Origin: Candidatus Uhrbacteria bacterium
GTDB taxonomy: Bacteria; Patescibacteriota; Patescibacteriia; SG8-24
Length of the DNA: 37,158 bases
Reading direction: 5' to 3'
Assembly (NCBI GenBank): GCA_016929435.1
Contig: JAFGIV010000008.1
Span: 1 to 37,158, forward strand
Shown in pieces: positions 8,746 to 17,104 of this stretch. The translations under genes and the position numbers were made by a program. How positions within the stretch are numbered: position 1 is the stretch's first letter; each line of letters opens with the position of its first letter. The notes under the pieces are model-generated. The model was not told the origin of the DNA. It searched no databases and worked only from the letters and a program-made list of their open reading frames with translations.

Positions 8746-10401
8746 ATGCCGAAGTTCGTCTTTATTGCCGGAGGGGTGATGTCCGGTGTGGGAAAGGGGG
8801 CGGCCTGCGCCGCCATCGGCAGGATTATCCAGGACCACGGGTATCGGGTAACGGCCATGAAGGTCGATCCCTACATAAACGTCGATGCCGGAACCATGAA
8901 TCCCGTGGAACACGGTGAGGTTTTCGTGACCGACGACGGGGACGAGACCGACCAGGACATCGGCAATTACGAGCGTTTTCTGGGACAGAGCCTAGGGTCG
9001 GTCAATTACATGACGACCGGTCGGGTGTACCAGACCGTAATCCAAAGGGAGCGCAACCTGGAATACGGGGGGAAGACGGTGGAGGTGGTGCCGCACGTGC
9101 CGGAGGAGATAATCCGCCGGATCATGGCCTGCCAGCGGGTCAATAAGGCCGATGTGGTGATGATCGAGATCGGCGGAACGGTCGGCGAATACCAGAACAT
9201 CCTTTTCCTGGAAGCCGCCCGGATGATGAAGATGCGGAACCCGAAAGACGTGCAGATCATCATGGTCAGTTACCTTCCGATACCCGGCCACACCGGGGAG
9301 ATGAAGACCAAACCGACCCAGAACGCCGTCCGGACCATCAATTCGGCCGGCCTGCAGGTCGATTTCATCCTGTGTCGGGCTTCCCGTCCAATAGATGAGC
9401 CCCGAAAGAGGAAGATTTCCGTTTTCTGCAATGTCGGTGAGGACCAGGTGATTTCCGCCCCGGACGTCAGGAGCATCTATGAGATACCGGTCAATTTCGA
9501 GAAGGAGAATTTGGGGATAAAAATACTGAAGAGATTCGGCCTGCGGTCCAGGAAGGGAGGGGGGAACGGACGGGAAACGTGGGCCAGTTTCGTCCGTTCC
9601 ATCGATAACCGCGGCAAGCCCGTTCGTATCGGCATCGTCGGCAAGTATTTCGGTTCCGGCGACTTCACCCTTTCCGATACCTACCTATCCGTAATCGAGG
9701 CCGTGAAACACGCCGCCTGGTCACTGAGCCGTCAGCCGAGCATAGATTGGGTCTATGCCGATGGGTTCGAGAGGGACCCAAAATCGATAGGGGAGCTGGA
9801 CAGGTTCGACGGGATTATCGTGCCGGGCGGTTTCGGGTCGCGCGGCGCGGAAGGGAAGATCATGGCCATCCGTTGGTGTCGGGAGAACCGGAAACCGTTT
9901 CTGGGGATATGCTACGGCATGCAGTTGGCGACCGTCGAGTTCGCCCGGAATGTCGTTGGGCTAAAAGGGGCCAATACGACCGAAATCGACGGGAAAACCC
10001 CCCACCCGGTCATCCACATCATGCCCGAACAGGAAAGCCTGGTCAGGCAGAGGAAATACGGCGCCACGATGCGTTTGGGGGCCTGGCCCTGCCGCTTGGC
10101 CGGTAAGACGGCCAGCCGCCGGGCTTACGCAAGGCAGGTTGATGCCCAAGGGGGGGTTTCCGAACGGCACCGCCATCGTTACGAGTTCAACAACGCCTAT
10201 CGGGAACAGCTGCGTCAGGCCGGTTTGGTGATCGCCGGTACCAGTCCGGACGGGCTGCTGGTCGAGGTCGTGGAGATCAAGGACCATCCCTTCTTCGTCG
10301 CCACCCAGTATCACCCGGAGCTGAAATCTCGGCCCCTGGACCCGCACCCGCTGTTTACGGAATTTATCAGGATAGCCGGAGGGAAGAAGGGGAGGAAGTA
10401 G
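8746..10401 (+). CDS. pyrG: CTP synthase
   Basis: GGVMSGVGKGAACAAIGRI, KVDPYINVDAGTMNPVEHGEVFVTDDGDETDQDIGNYERF; glutaminase motifs PGGFGSRGAEGK, GICYGMQLA, YHPELKSRP. Confidence 0.97.
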   Translation: MPKFVFIAGGVMSGVGKGAACAAIGRIIQDHGYRVTAMKVDPYINVDAGTMNPVEHGEVFVTDDGDETDQDIGNYERFLGQSLGSVNYMTTGRVYQTVIQRERNLEYGGKTVEVVPHVPEEIIRRIMACQRVNKADVVMIEIGGTVGEYQNILFLEAARMMKMRNPKDVQIIMVSYLPIPGHTGEMKTKPTQNAVRTINSAGLQVDFILCRASRPIDEPRKRKISVFCNVGEDQVISAPDVRSIYEIPVNFEKENLGIKILKRFGLRSRKGGGNGRETWASFVRSIDNRGKPVRIGIVGKYFGSGDFTLSDTYLSVIEAVKHAAWSLSRQPSIDWVYADGFERDPKSIGELDRFDGIIVPGGFGSRGAEGKIMAIRWCRENRKPFLGICYGMQLATVEFARNVVGLKGANTTEIDGKTPHPVIHIMPEQESLVRQRKYGATMRLGAWPCRLAGKTASRRAYARQVDAQGGVSERHRHRYEFNNAYREQLRQAGLVIAGTSPDGLLVEVVEIKDHPFFVATQYHPELKSRPLDPHPLFTEFIRIAGGKKGRK

Positions 10402-10449
10402 GTACGTTTATGGGGCGCAAGAATCCGTCCTCGTTTCGTCCGCCAAATC

Positions 10450-10477
10450 AAAAACACCCCCTCTCGGGGGTGTTTTT
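10450..10477. terminator. Bidirectional intrinsic terminator between convergent pyrG and rpmA
   Basis: Perfect 12-bp inverted repeat AAAAACACCCCC-TCTC-GGGGGTGTTTTT, with an A-tract on the left and a T-tract on the right. Confidence 0.93.
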
Positions 10478-10487
10478 CCGTTCCGGC

Positions 10488-10772
10488 TTACCTGTCGGCC
10501 GGAATCACGTGGACAAAACTGGCCGGTTTGAGCTGGCCGTCGAAACGGCGGACCTGCTTCTTGCTGAACTTGACGGTTCCGGCAACGGTCGCAAACAGGG
10601 TGTCGTCCTTTCCTTTCGTCACATTGGTGCCCGGGCGGAACTTGGAGCCGCGCTGGCGGATGATGATGGCGCCGGCTTTGGCCAACTGGCCCTCATAGAG
10701 CTTGACGCCAAGGCGCTTGGCGATCGAATCCCGCCCCAGGGCTGTGCTGCCGCCGGCTTTCTTATGTGCCAT
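10488..10772 (-). CDS. rpmA: 50S ribosomal protein L27
   Basis: [69 protein letters not shown]. Confidence 0.97.
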   Translation of the reverse strand: MAHKKAGGSTALGRDSIAKRLGVKLYEGQLAKAGAIIIRQRGSKFRPGTNVTKGKDDTLFATVAGTVKFSKKQVRRFDGQLKPASFVHVIPADR

Positions 10773-10782
10773 ACCGCTAAGA

Positions 10783-10819
10783 TTAAGGCTACAATAAAAT
10801 GACTTAGCCCTTAAGGCTA
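10783..10819 (-). promoter_or_regulatory. rpmA leader with 5'-proximal stem-loop and direct repeat
   Basis: Stem-loop TAGCC-N5-GGCTA at 10805-10819; TTAAGGCTA (+ strand) occurs twice, at 10783-10791 and 10811-10819. Confidence 0.5.
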
Positions 10820-10828
10820 GACAAGGGG

Positions 10829-10857
10829 ATTATAGGTGGTTATGGGATTGCTGTCAA
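10829..10857 (-). promoter_or_regulatory. Perfect-consensus sigma70 promoter for rpmA: TTGACA-N17-TATAAT
   Basis: On the minus strand, TTGACA (10857-10852), 17 bp spacer, TATAAT (10834-10829). Confidence 0.92.
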
Positions 10858-10874
10858 GCGGATCCCGGGACATG

Positions 10875-10897
10875 CCCAAAAGCGGGTAACTTTTGGG
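10875..10897. repeat. Inverted repeat CCCAAAAG-N7-CTTTTGGG between divergent promoters
   Basis: Perfect 8-bp arms at 10875-10882 and 10890-10897, between the rpmA and nfu promoters. Confidence 0.6.
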
Positions 10898-10920
10898 TCG
10901 CCTGGATTGGCGTCCCCTGT

Positions 10921-10949
10921 TTGACCGGTGCCTTACGGCGTAATATCAT
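10921..10949 (+). promoter_or_regulatory. Candidate sigma70-like promoter: TTGACC-N17-TATCAT
   Basis: Hexamers at 10921-10926 and 10944-10949, spacer 17 bp, upstream of the Nfu-like gene. Confidence 0.65.
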
Positions 10950-10976
10950 TGACACGAAACAGTGAACCGCTTGATT

Positions 10977-11249
10977 ATGCCCAAAGAAACCGGAAAAATC
11001 GTCAAAATGACCGCCGTCAGGGCGGTTTCCAGGAAAGAATTGGACAGGGCCGTGGAAATGCTCCGCCCGGCCCTGCAGTCCCACGGCGGTGACGTGGAGG
11101 TTGTTTCCCTGGAAGGGGATGAGGTCAGGGTAAGGTTGACCGGAGCCTGCCGGGGTTGCCCAATGGCCGCCATTACCATGAAACAGGGGGTGGAGAAATT
11201 TCTTTTGGAACGGGTAAACGGTTTAAGGAAGGTAATCCCTGTCCAATAA
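10977..11249 (+). CDS. NifU C-terminal-domain (Nfu-type) Fe-S scaffold protein
   Basis: LRPALQSHGGDVEVVSLEGDEVRVRLTGACRGCPMAAITMKQGVEKFLLERV with the CxxC motif. Confidence 0.92.
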   Translation: MPKETGKIVKMTAVRAVSRKELDRAVEMLRPALQSHGGDVEVVSLEGDEVRVRLTGACRGCPMAAITMKQGVEKFLLERVNGLRKVIPVQ

Positions 11250-11322
11250 TCAAAAAACGGCCGTCCTATCGGTCCGTCTCCCACTGGCCGGATTTTTCGG
11301 CGGTTCGCATGACCAACCGAAC

Positions 11323-12513
11323 ATGAGCGATTCAACCGGATATTTCGACTATGCCGCCTCCAATCCGCTTTGGCCGGAAGCGCAGGCGGCGACGGTCGAG
11401 GCCATGACGGTCATCGGCAATCCCTCCTCCACCCATGGTTTTGGCCGTCGGGTCAGGAAAATAACGGACGGTTGCCGTAAGGCGACGGCCGATTTTTTGG
11501 GCGTTTCCCCGACCGGGGTTATTTTCACCTCCGGGGCGACGGAAGCCAACAATTTGGCCGTTTTCGGCCTGCTTAGGCCGGTTCTGGAAGGTTTTCCGGA
11601 CCGTAGGGTCAGTGTTTTGGTTTCGGTTCTGGAACATTCCTCGGTCAGCGATTCGCTTCGGGCCTTGGCTGGGGAAAGCGGCCACCGGCTGATTTTGGGG
11701 GAAATGACCCTGACCGAAGATGCCAAGGTCGATTTGGGGGATATCGAAAAAACAATCGGGCCGGATACGGTCCTGGTCTGCCTGACTGCCGCCGACAATA
11801 TCCTGGGATCGATTCAGCCCTTGGCTGAAGTGGGGGAATTGGTTGGGATCGAGAGGGAAAGGCGAAGACGGGACGGGGAGGAATTGCCGCTGTATCTCAT
11901 GAGCGATGCGGTCCAGGCCGCAGCCTGGTTGCCGCTTAAACCCCAAGAGTGGGGTTTGGATGCCATGGTCATTTCCGGGCACAAGACCGGCGGGCCGAAA
12001 GGGGTGGGGGCGCTGTGGCTGAATCCGGAAACGGTCGGCGGCAAACCCAACCCCCTGGTTTTCGGCGGCGGTCAGGAAAGGGGATGGCGTTCCGGAACGG
12101 AAAACCTGCCGGCCATTGCCGGAATGGCGGCCGCTTTGGGGAAGGCGGTTGAGATCCGTGAAACCGAGAGCCGGCGCTGTTTGGGCCTGCGGCAGCGGCT
12201 GATTGCCGGCCTGTCCGGAACCGTGCCGAAAATGCGCGTATTGGGCGCGCCGGAAAGCGGAAGTTTGCCGGGAACCGTCTACCTGCACGTTCCGGAAACG
12301 GCCGGAGACGTCCTTGCGGTAAGGTTGGATGCCGGCGGTTTTGCGGTTTCCGCCGGTTCTGCCTGTGATTCGGGGCAAAGGCGCCCCCCGGCCGTCCTGA
12401 AGGCCGTTTACGGGGATGCCGTCTTTCGGTGGGGAGGGGTTCGCGTCTCTTTTGGCCGGTTCACCGGGGAAGGGGATGTCGAGGGTCTTATACGGGTTTT
12501 TGGGCGGCTATAG
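11323..12513 (+). CDS. Cysteine desulfurase (NifS/IscS family)
   Basis: YFDYAASNPL; GNPSSTHGFGR; FTSGATEANNLAVFG; PLP-lysine SGHKTGGPKGVGALWL; FGGGQERGWRSGTENLPAIAGMAAAL; active Cys SAGSACDSGQRRPPAVL. Confidence 0.95.
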   Translation: MSDSTGYFDYAASNPLWPEAQAATVEAMTVIGNPSSTHGFGRRVRKITDGCRKATADFLGVSPTGVIFTSGATEANNLAVFGLLRPVLEGFPDRRVSVLVSVLEHSSVSDSLRALAGESGHRLILGEMTLTEDAKVDLGDIEKTIGPDTVLVCLTAADNILGSIQPLAEVGELVGIERERRRRDGEELPLYLMSDAVQAAAWLPLKPQEWGLDAMVISGHKTGGPKGVGALWLNPETVGGKPNPLVFGGGQERGWRSGTENLPAIAGMAAALGKAVEIRETESRRCLGLRQRLIAGLSGTVPKMRVLGAPESGSLPGTVYLHVPETAGDVLAVRLDAGGFAVSAGSACDSGQRRPPAVLKAVYGDAVFRWGGVRVSFGRFTGEGDVEGLIRVFGRL

Positions 12514-12873
12514 GCTTCCTTCCGTCTGGGGTTCTTCCGGAGTGGAATCCGCCGGAACCGTCTCGTCCGGCGGCGGCACGGCGGCCCGGCGGAAAGCGAA
12601 CGGGTTGCGGAGAATGGACGGATCCGTAGGGGAACGGCCGATTTTTTCGTCAAGAAACGCCTCCACCCTGCCCATCAGCCGCTCGTTGACCGTTTCGGTG
12701 GCCCCGTTTTCCCGTAAGGGCCCGTTCGGCTTATTTTCGGAATCGTTCAGGGTGTCAAATACGGTCCAGGAGGTAAATCCGATCATGGCCGCCATTAGGG
12801 CAAAGATCAGTACTGTCGTCCAGGCGGTTATGGCCGCCGTGCCGAAGTTTTTTTTGGGTTTGGTCTGGGTCAT
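12508..12873 (-). CDS. Hypothetical single-TM protein at the end of the pilus operon
   Basis: One N-terminal TM (AAITAWTTVLIFALMAAMIGFTSWTVF), Pro/Glu-rich C-terminus; tightly spaced behind pilO. Confidence 0.6.
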   Translation of the reverse strand: MTQTKPKKNFGTAAITAWTTVLIFALMAAMIGFTSWTVFDTLNDSENKPNGPLRENGATETVNERLMGRVEAFLDEKIGRSPTDPSILRNPFAFRRAAVPPPDETVPADSTPEEPQTEGSL

Positions 12874-12877
12874 ACGG

Positions 12878-13456
12878 TCAGGGGTTCCTTTCGGACTGTC
12901 TGATGACCGGGTGGTCCTTGGCGAGCCACCGTATGGTGCCGCGGATTTCCGTCCGGATGTTTGCGGATTCCGAACCGTTGCCTTGGGCGGACATTGACAG
13001 CGATCGGACCGTAATTTGGTAGGGGAGGGAATGGAGGCTGTCCAGGTAGGCTATCGTGGCGCCATAGCTTCCGTTTGTCAGGATGGTGACGGGAATGTCC
13101 TTTTCCCAGGCGGTGATATCATTCTGGTTCACCGTTTCCAGGGAGATGCTTTGGTTAATCCCGTTGCGGTCCGCCGCCTGTTCTAGGGTCCGGATGAATT
13201 CCAGCTCGTTACCCTCGGTTACGGCCATGCTTAACAGTTTCCGGAGTGTCGGACGGATGTTTTCGATGATTTTCTGGGATGACCCGAGTTGCCGTCGGAT
13301 GGAATACTGCCTTTCTATGTCAAGGTATTCCTGCTGGATTTCCGTCCGAAGGCGACGCATGGACAGGATCGACGGAACGGCCACCGTTCCGATGGTCAGG
13401 AGGGTAAGGGCGCCAAGGACAGCCGTGGCGGTGATGAGCCGGTGAGTGAGTCTCAT
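12878..13456 (-). CDS. PilO-like type IV pilus inner-membrane assembly protein
   Basis: N-terminal TM, coiled coil, then a PilO-like fold (FIRTLEQAADRNGINQSISLE...IPVTILTNGSYGATIAYLDSLHSLPYQITVRSLSM); ATGA overlap with the PilN-like gene. Confidence 0.78.
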   Translation of the reverse strand: MRLTHRLITATAVLGALTLLTIGTVAVPSILSMRRLRTEIQQEYLDIERQYSIRRQLGSSQKIIENIRPTLRKLLSMAVTEGNELEFIRTLEQAADRNGINQSISLETVNQNDITAWEKDIPVTILTNGSYGATIAYLDSLHSLPYQITVRSLSMSAQGNGSESANIRTEIRGTIRWLAKDHPVIRQSERNP

Positions 13457-14016
13457 AGGTCTCGGTCAGCGGATCGCCCGTCGGTTTCCGGGTCACGGTA
13501 GGTCATCTCGAAACTGAACCGGACATCGGTCTTTTGGGTGATGTTGGAGATGGGACTCTTGATGTTCGTCAGGTAGGGGAGTGATCGGAGGGATTCCAGA
13601 AGGTCGATGGCGTCTTCCCTGGCGATGGCCATTCCCTCGATGAATATCCGGTTGTTCGATTCGATCCGGAAGGTGTCCAGTCGGGCGTTGTCGGGCATTA
13701 GCCCCGCGATGTCCCTCAGGATGTCGTTCCAGGGGACCTGCCCCTTTTGGAGGGAATCGGAGGATTGAAGGAAGGAATTGATCTGGCGTATGTCGTTGAT
13801 CGTCTCCATCTCCTCGTCCGTGGCGGAACCGGCGGATTGGGCCTCCAGGTATTCCCGTTCGGCACCGACCGTCAGCCGCAGGGACAGCAGGGTTCCGGAC
13901 AGTACGGCGGCGGTCAGGAAAAGGACCAGCGCCATCGTCTGGGCGTAGGCCAGCACCGCACCGTTCCGCAGTTCCCGCTTTTTGGACGGGGGCAGGAGAT
14001 TGATGGAGGTTTCCAT
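13453..14016 (-). CDS. PilN-like type IV pilus assembly protein
   Basis: METSINLLPPSKKRELRN start, one TM, PilN-like C-terminus (NDILRDIAGLMPDNARLDTFRIESNNRIFIEGMAIAREDAIDLLESLRSLPYLTNIKSP). Confidence 0.85.
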   Translation of the reverse strand: METSINLLPPSKKRELRNGAVLAYAQTMALVLFLTAAVLSGTLLSLRLTVGAEREYLEAQSAGSATDEEMETINDIRQINSFLQSSDSLQKGQVPWNDILRDIAGLMPDNARLDTFRIESNNRIFIEGMAIAREDAIDLLESLRSLPYLTNIKSPISNITQKTDVRFSFEMTYRDPETDGRSADRDL

Positions 14017-14019
14017 ATT

Positions 14020-15174
14020 TCAGATGCGGAAAGACCGGTGAAAATTTCGGCTTTCCTCCGCCGCCCTTATCGCCAGGCCGATGGCCGTGGCATAGGTCAG
14101 GGACAAATCCTTCGAGAACCCCTTCGGAAGCCGATCGACGTTGGCCAGGGCATTGCCGCGTCGGGCCTTGATGGTCAGTTTCCTGGACAGGACAGTGTCA
14201 ATGTCCCGGAAATTGGCCCCGCCGCCGCACAGGGCAATGCGCTCGATCTTCTTTCCGTCCGGGAAGCCGATGCGGTAGAAGCGGAGGGCATTGCGTATCT
14301 TGTTGCTCATGTCGTCGATCAGGGGCAGGAGTATGCTCCACATCCGGTCCTCGCACCGGTGGGCGTCAAGGCCGCACTCCACCTTCACCCTTTCGGCATC
14401 CGTCAGGTTGATTCCCAGCCTCTCGCTTATTATTTCGGTCAGTTCGTTGCCGGACAGGGGAATGCTGATGGACATCCGCATGGCCCCCCTGTCGCAGACG
14501 ATCAGGCTGGATCTGGTGGCTCCGATGTCCAGTATCCCGATAGGCTCGTCCGTGGCGTCATCGGTCGGGATCATTGCCCGGGTGATGGCGGTCGCCTCCA
14601 CCTCAAGGGCAATCGGTGCCAGTCCGGCCGCTTCCATCATGTTGACATAGCCGTCAACAAGTTTCCTGGGGGCAGCGGCCAGCATTATCCGCATCTTCCC
14701 GTTTTCCATTCCCTTTTCGTCCCCCTCTCCTTCCGGGGGAACGGCAGCGTCAGCCCGTTCGGTTGGGGCAAGCCGTCCCATTGACTGCCAATCATGGTAG
14801 ATTTCCTCGGTCGGAAGGGGGATGTTCTGTTCGATTTCCCTGGCGACCTCCTTTTGTATCGCTGACAGGTTTTCCGTCTGGTTGATCTCCATCACCTTGA
14901 CGAAGGATCGGGCTTCCGGCAGGCAACCTACCGTGGCCCGTCCCCTCAGCCTTCCCTTGGCCCGTACCAGCAGTCTCTTTAGGCATTCGGTCGCCTTTTC
15001 CGGATCGACTATCTCCCCGCGCTCCATGACCCCCTCCGGTACGTCGACGCTTCCCCAGGCCGTCAGTCGGTAATGCCCGCCCCCGTTTCGGGATCGGGAA
15101 ACCTGCGTCAGCTTGAAGGACCGATCGCCGATATCCAGTCCGAAGGCGTGTTTTAGGGGGTTGGCTAGTGGCAT
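14020..15174 (-). CDS. pilM: PilM-like actin-fold type IV pilus assembly protein
   Basis: AFGLDIGDRSFKLTQVSR; EVAREIEQNIPLPTEEIYHDWQ; ILDIGATRSSLIVCDRGAMRMSISIPLSGNELTEIISERL; IERIALCGGGANFRDID. Confidence 0.9.
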   Translation of the reverse strand: MPLANPLKHAFGLDIGDRSFKLTQVSRSRNGGGHYRLTAWGSVDVPEGVMERGEIVDPEKATECLKRLLVRAKGRLRGRATVGCLPEARSFVKVMEINQTENLSAIQKEVAREIEQNIPLPTEEIYHDWQSMGRLAPTERADAAVPPEGEGDEKGMENGKMRIMLAAAPRKLVDGYVNMMEAAGLAPIALEVEATAITRAMIPTDDATDEPIGILDIGATRSSLIVCDRGAMRMSISIPLSGNELTEIISERLGINLTDAERVKVECGLDAHRCEDRMWSILLPLIDDMSNKIRNALRFYRIGFPDGKKIERIALCGGGANFRDIDTVLSRKLTIKARRGNALANVDRLPKGFSKDLSLTYATAIGLAIRAAEESRNFHRSFRI

Positions 15175-15189
15175 AGGGGAATTATACCA

Positions 15190-16515
15190 TCAATTCGTCT
15201 CCAGCCAGGAACCCTCGACCGCACTCCACGATACCCCCGGGCTGTTGGAGAACTTGATGCCGGCCATGTCGCTTTCCAGGTAGCTGACGACCGCATTCTG
15301 GTCCAGGTAGAGCTTTCGGGCGGCCATTGATTTGGCGCCGGCGTTGTTGTTCAGCCTCATGATGCCGTCAGGCGCCAGGAAAATCGCACCGGAAGACGTG
15401 TTGGAGACCAGGATGGCCGGATTCGTCGGATCGATGGAGGTGTTGGTGGATATCAGCATGACATGGCTTTTCGGATTTCCCGATCCGGTGACGTTCGAGC
15501 CGTTCTCCAGCACTATCTTGCCCTGGTTTGCCCTGTCGCTCTGGTGGTCGGCCAAGATGGCCGAACCGTACGTCCCGAAGACGCTGTCGAGGGTGATGGA
15601 GGACCCGTTTTTGGCCGTGAATTTTCCCGTCACCCAGATCGGACCGGTAAGGGTGACGTCAACGTTGTTGTTGAGGGTGAAATCGCCGACGATCTTTTTT
15701 GGCCCGATAATCTCGTTGTCGGCCGGGGCGTAGTTTCCGGTCAGGGTGCCTCCGGCCTCGGCCGATGTCCGCCAGAAATCAAGGTCGATATTCGGCAGGT
15801 CTTTCGTTTCCGGGGTGGATGAGTCCGCAAATGTCGTTCCGCTGACCGTCGAACCGGCAATGCTGGTTTTGTAGTAGGCGTCCCCCTTGACCATTGACTG
15901 CAGGATGTTGTCGGCGTGGGCGTGGAAGTTGACGGTGCAGTTTTCCACCTTTCCGGAGGGAAGGGTGACGTAGGCATCGCCGTCCACGAACGCGTTCGTG
16001 CCCTGGCACGTGACATTGCCGTTGGAATACACCGAACCGGTTACGGCGGAGTTGTTTTCCATGTATATCCCGTCGATCCCGGCCTGCAGGGCAAAGCTGA
16101 AATCCGGGTTGTCGGTGGGCGGGATGTTGGTGACCAGGGTGGAGACGGTCCGGCGGTTTCCGGCCGCATCCACTCCGGTTACCCGGACGGTCCTGGTCGT
16201 CCCGACCCCCTCGATGGCGATGCTGAATTTTCCGCTGCCGAAATCGACGTCGGTCTCTCCCGTGTAGGCCGGGCCGCAGGTGCCGCCGCACGGCCCGCAG
16301 TCGCTGACGTTCAGGCAGTGGAGGGCCTTGCTGATGCCGGCTTCGGCGATTTGGACGGCCGCCATCTGGCCGGTGTAGGATCGGGAAACTTGGCCTGCCC
16401 GGATCATGAAACTGATCAGCATCAGGCCGGAGGTCAGCATCAGGCCGATGATTACGGATACGGAGACGGCCGAAAACCCTCCGGTCCCGTCGGTAGCTTG
16501 GAAAGCGTCTGCCAT
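15190..16515 (-). CDS. PilX-like minor pilin with a long repetitive, probably beta-rich C-terminal region
   Basis: N-terminal TM GGFSAVSVSVIIGLMLTSGLMLISFMIRAGQVSRSYTGQMAAVQIAEAGISKAL, then a G/N/S/T-rich tract. Start set at ATG 16515 (MADAFQATDG); the first 65 residues of the ORF-track translation overlap the upstream gene. Confidence 0.75.
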   Translation of the reverse strand: MADAFQATDGTGGFSAVSVSVIIGLMLTSGLMLISFMIRAGQVSRSYTGQMAAVQIAEAGISKALHCLNVSDCGPCGGTCGPAYTGETDVDFGSGKFSIAIEGVGTTRTVRVTGVDAAGNRRTVSTLVTNIPPTDNPDFSFALQAGIDGIYMENNSAVTGSVYSNGNVTCQGTNAFVDGDAYVTLPSGKVENCTVNFHAHADNILQSMVKGDAYYKTSIAGSTVSGTTFADSSTPETKDLPNIDLDFWRTSAEAGGTLTGNYAPADNEIIGPKKIVGDFTLNNNVDVTLTGPIWVTGKFTAKNGSSITLDSVFGTYGSAILADHQSDRANQGKIVLENGSNVTGSGNPKSHVMLISTNTSIDPTNPAILVSNTSSGAIFLAPDGIMRLNNNAGAKSMAARKLYLDQNAVVSYLESDMAGIKFSNSPGVSWSAVEGSWLETN

Positions 16516-16519
16516 GGCT

Positions 16520-17104
16520 TTAGAGGTTACGGAGGAATATTGATACCCACCCTCGCGATTGGACCGCCTGTCCGCGGCGGACCTGGCGGTTGACCACCAT
16601 GACCGATACCCGGCTGGCCTGCGACGGGTTCGGCCGGTCATAGCGGAAGGCCAGGCGCAGGTTATCGTCGGTGACCGTCCTGATGCCGGCCTGCCGGACG
16701 CTTTGCGCATCGGGATCGGTGACGGCCATTATTTTCCCGTCGTCGGTGCCGTCCCGGTAAAAGCCGATGTAGTCGTATCCGTTCGGTATGATGCCGTCGG
16801 CGCCGTCGATGGCCGGCAGGCGGACAACCAGGGCGTTCTCGGACGAGACGACGGTGTTTCCGTCGAAGTCATGGAAGGCCTCTACGGACGAGGCGCCGCG
16901 GACCGATTGGGAGATGATTTTTGCTGCCATGACCGCTCCGGTCTCGTTTTCCGACTGTCCGGACAGTCGGTCAAAAAGGCTGTAGTTGAGAAGCAGCATC
17001 TGCGTCATCATGGACAGGACGGCCATCATCACGCCGATCACCACCATGGTTTCCAGGAGGGTCAGGCCGGAACGGGACATTGGGGAGGAAAGGGGGCGGG
17101 TCAT
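16520..17104 (-). CDS. PilW-like minor pilin with prepilin-type N-terminus
   Basis: MTRPLSSPMSRSGLTLLETMVVIGVMMAVLSMMTQMLLLNYSLFDRLSGQSENETGAVMAAKIISQSVRGASS; start shares ATGA with the upstream gene stop (17101-17104). Confidence 0.8.
   Translation of the reverse strand: MTRPLSSPMSRSGLTLLETMVVIGVMMAVLSMMTQMLLLNYSLFDRLSGQSENETGAVMAAKIISQSVRGASSVEAFHDFDGNTVVSSENALVVRLPAIDGADGIIPNGYDYIGFYRDGTDDGKIMAVTDPDAQSVRQAGIRTVTDDNLRLAFRYDRPNPSQASRVSVMVVNRQVRRGQAVQSRGWVSIFLRNL

Noticed and set aside
13747-14784. 345-aa plus-strand ORF opposite pilM/pilN
   Set aside because: G/Q/H-rich shadow translation without domain features; the minus-strand operon explains the region.
16516-16710. First 65 residues of the 506-aa ORF at 15190-16710
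   Set aside because: Arg/Ser-rich, overlaps the PilW-like coding sequence; real start judged to be ATG 16515.
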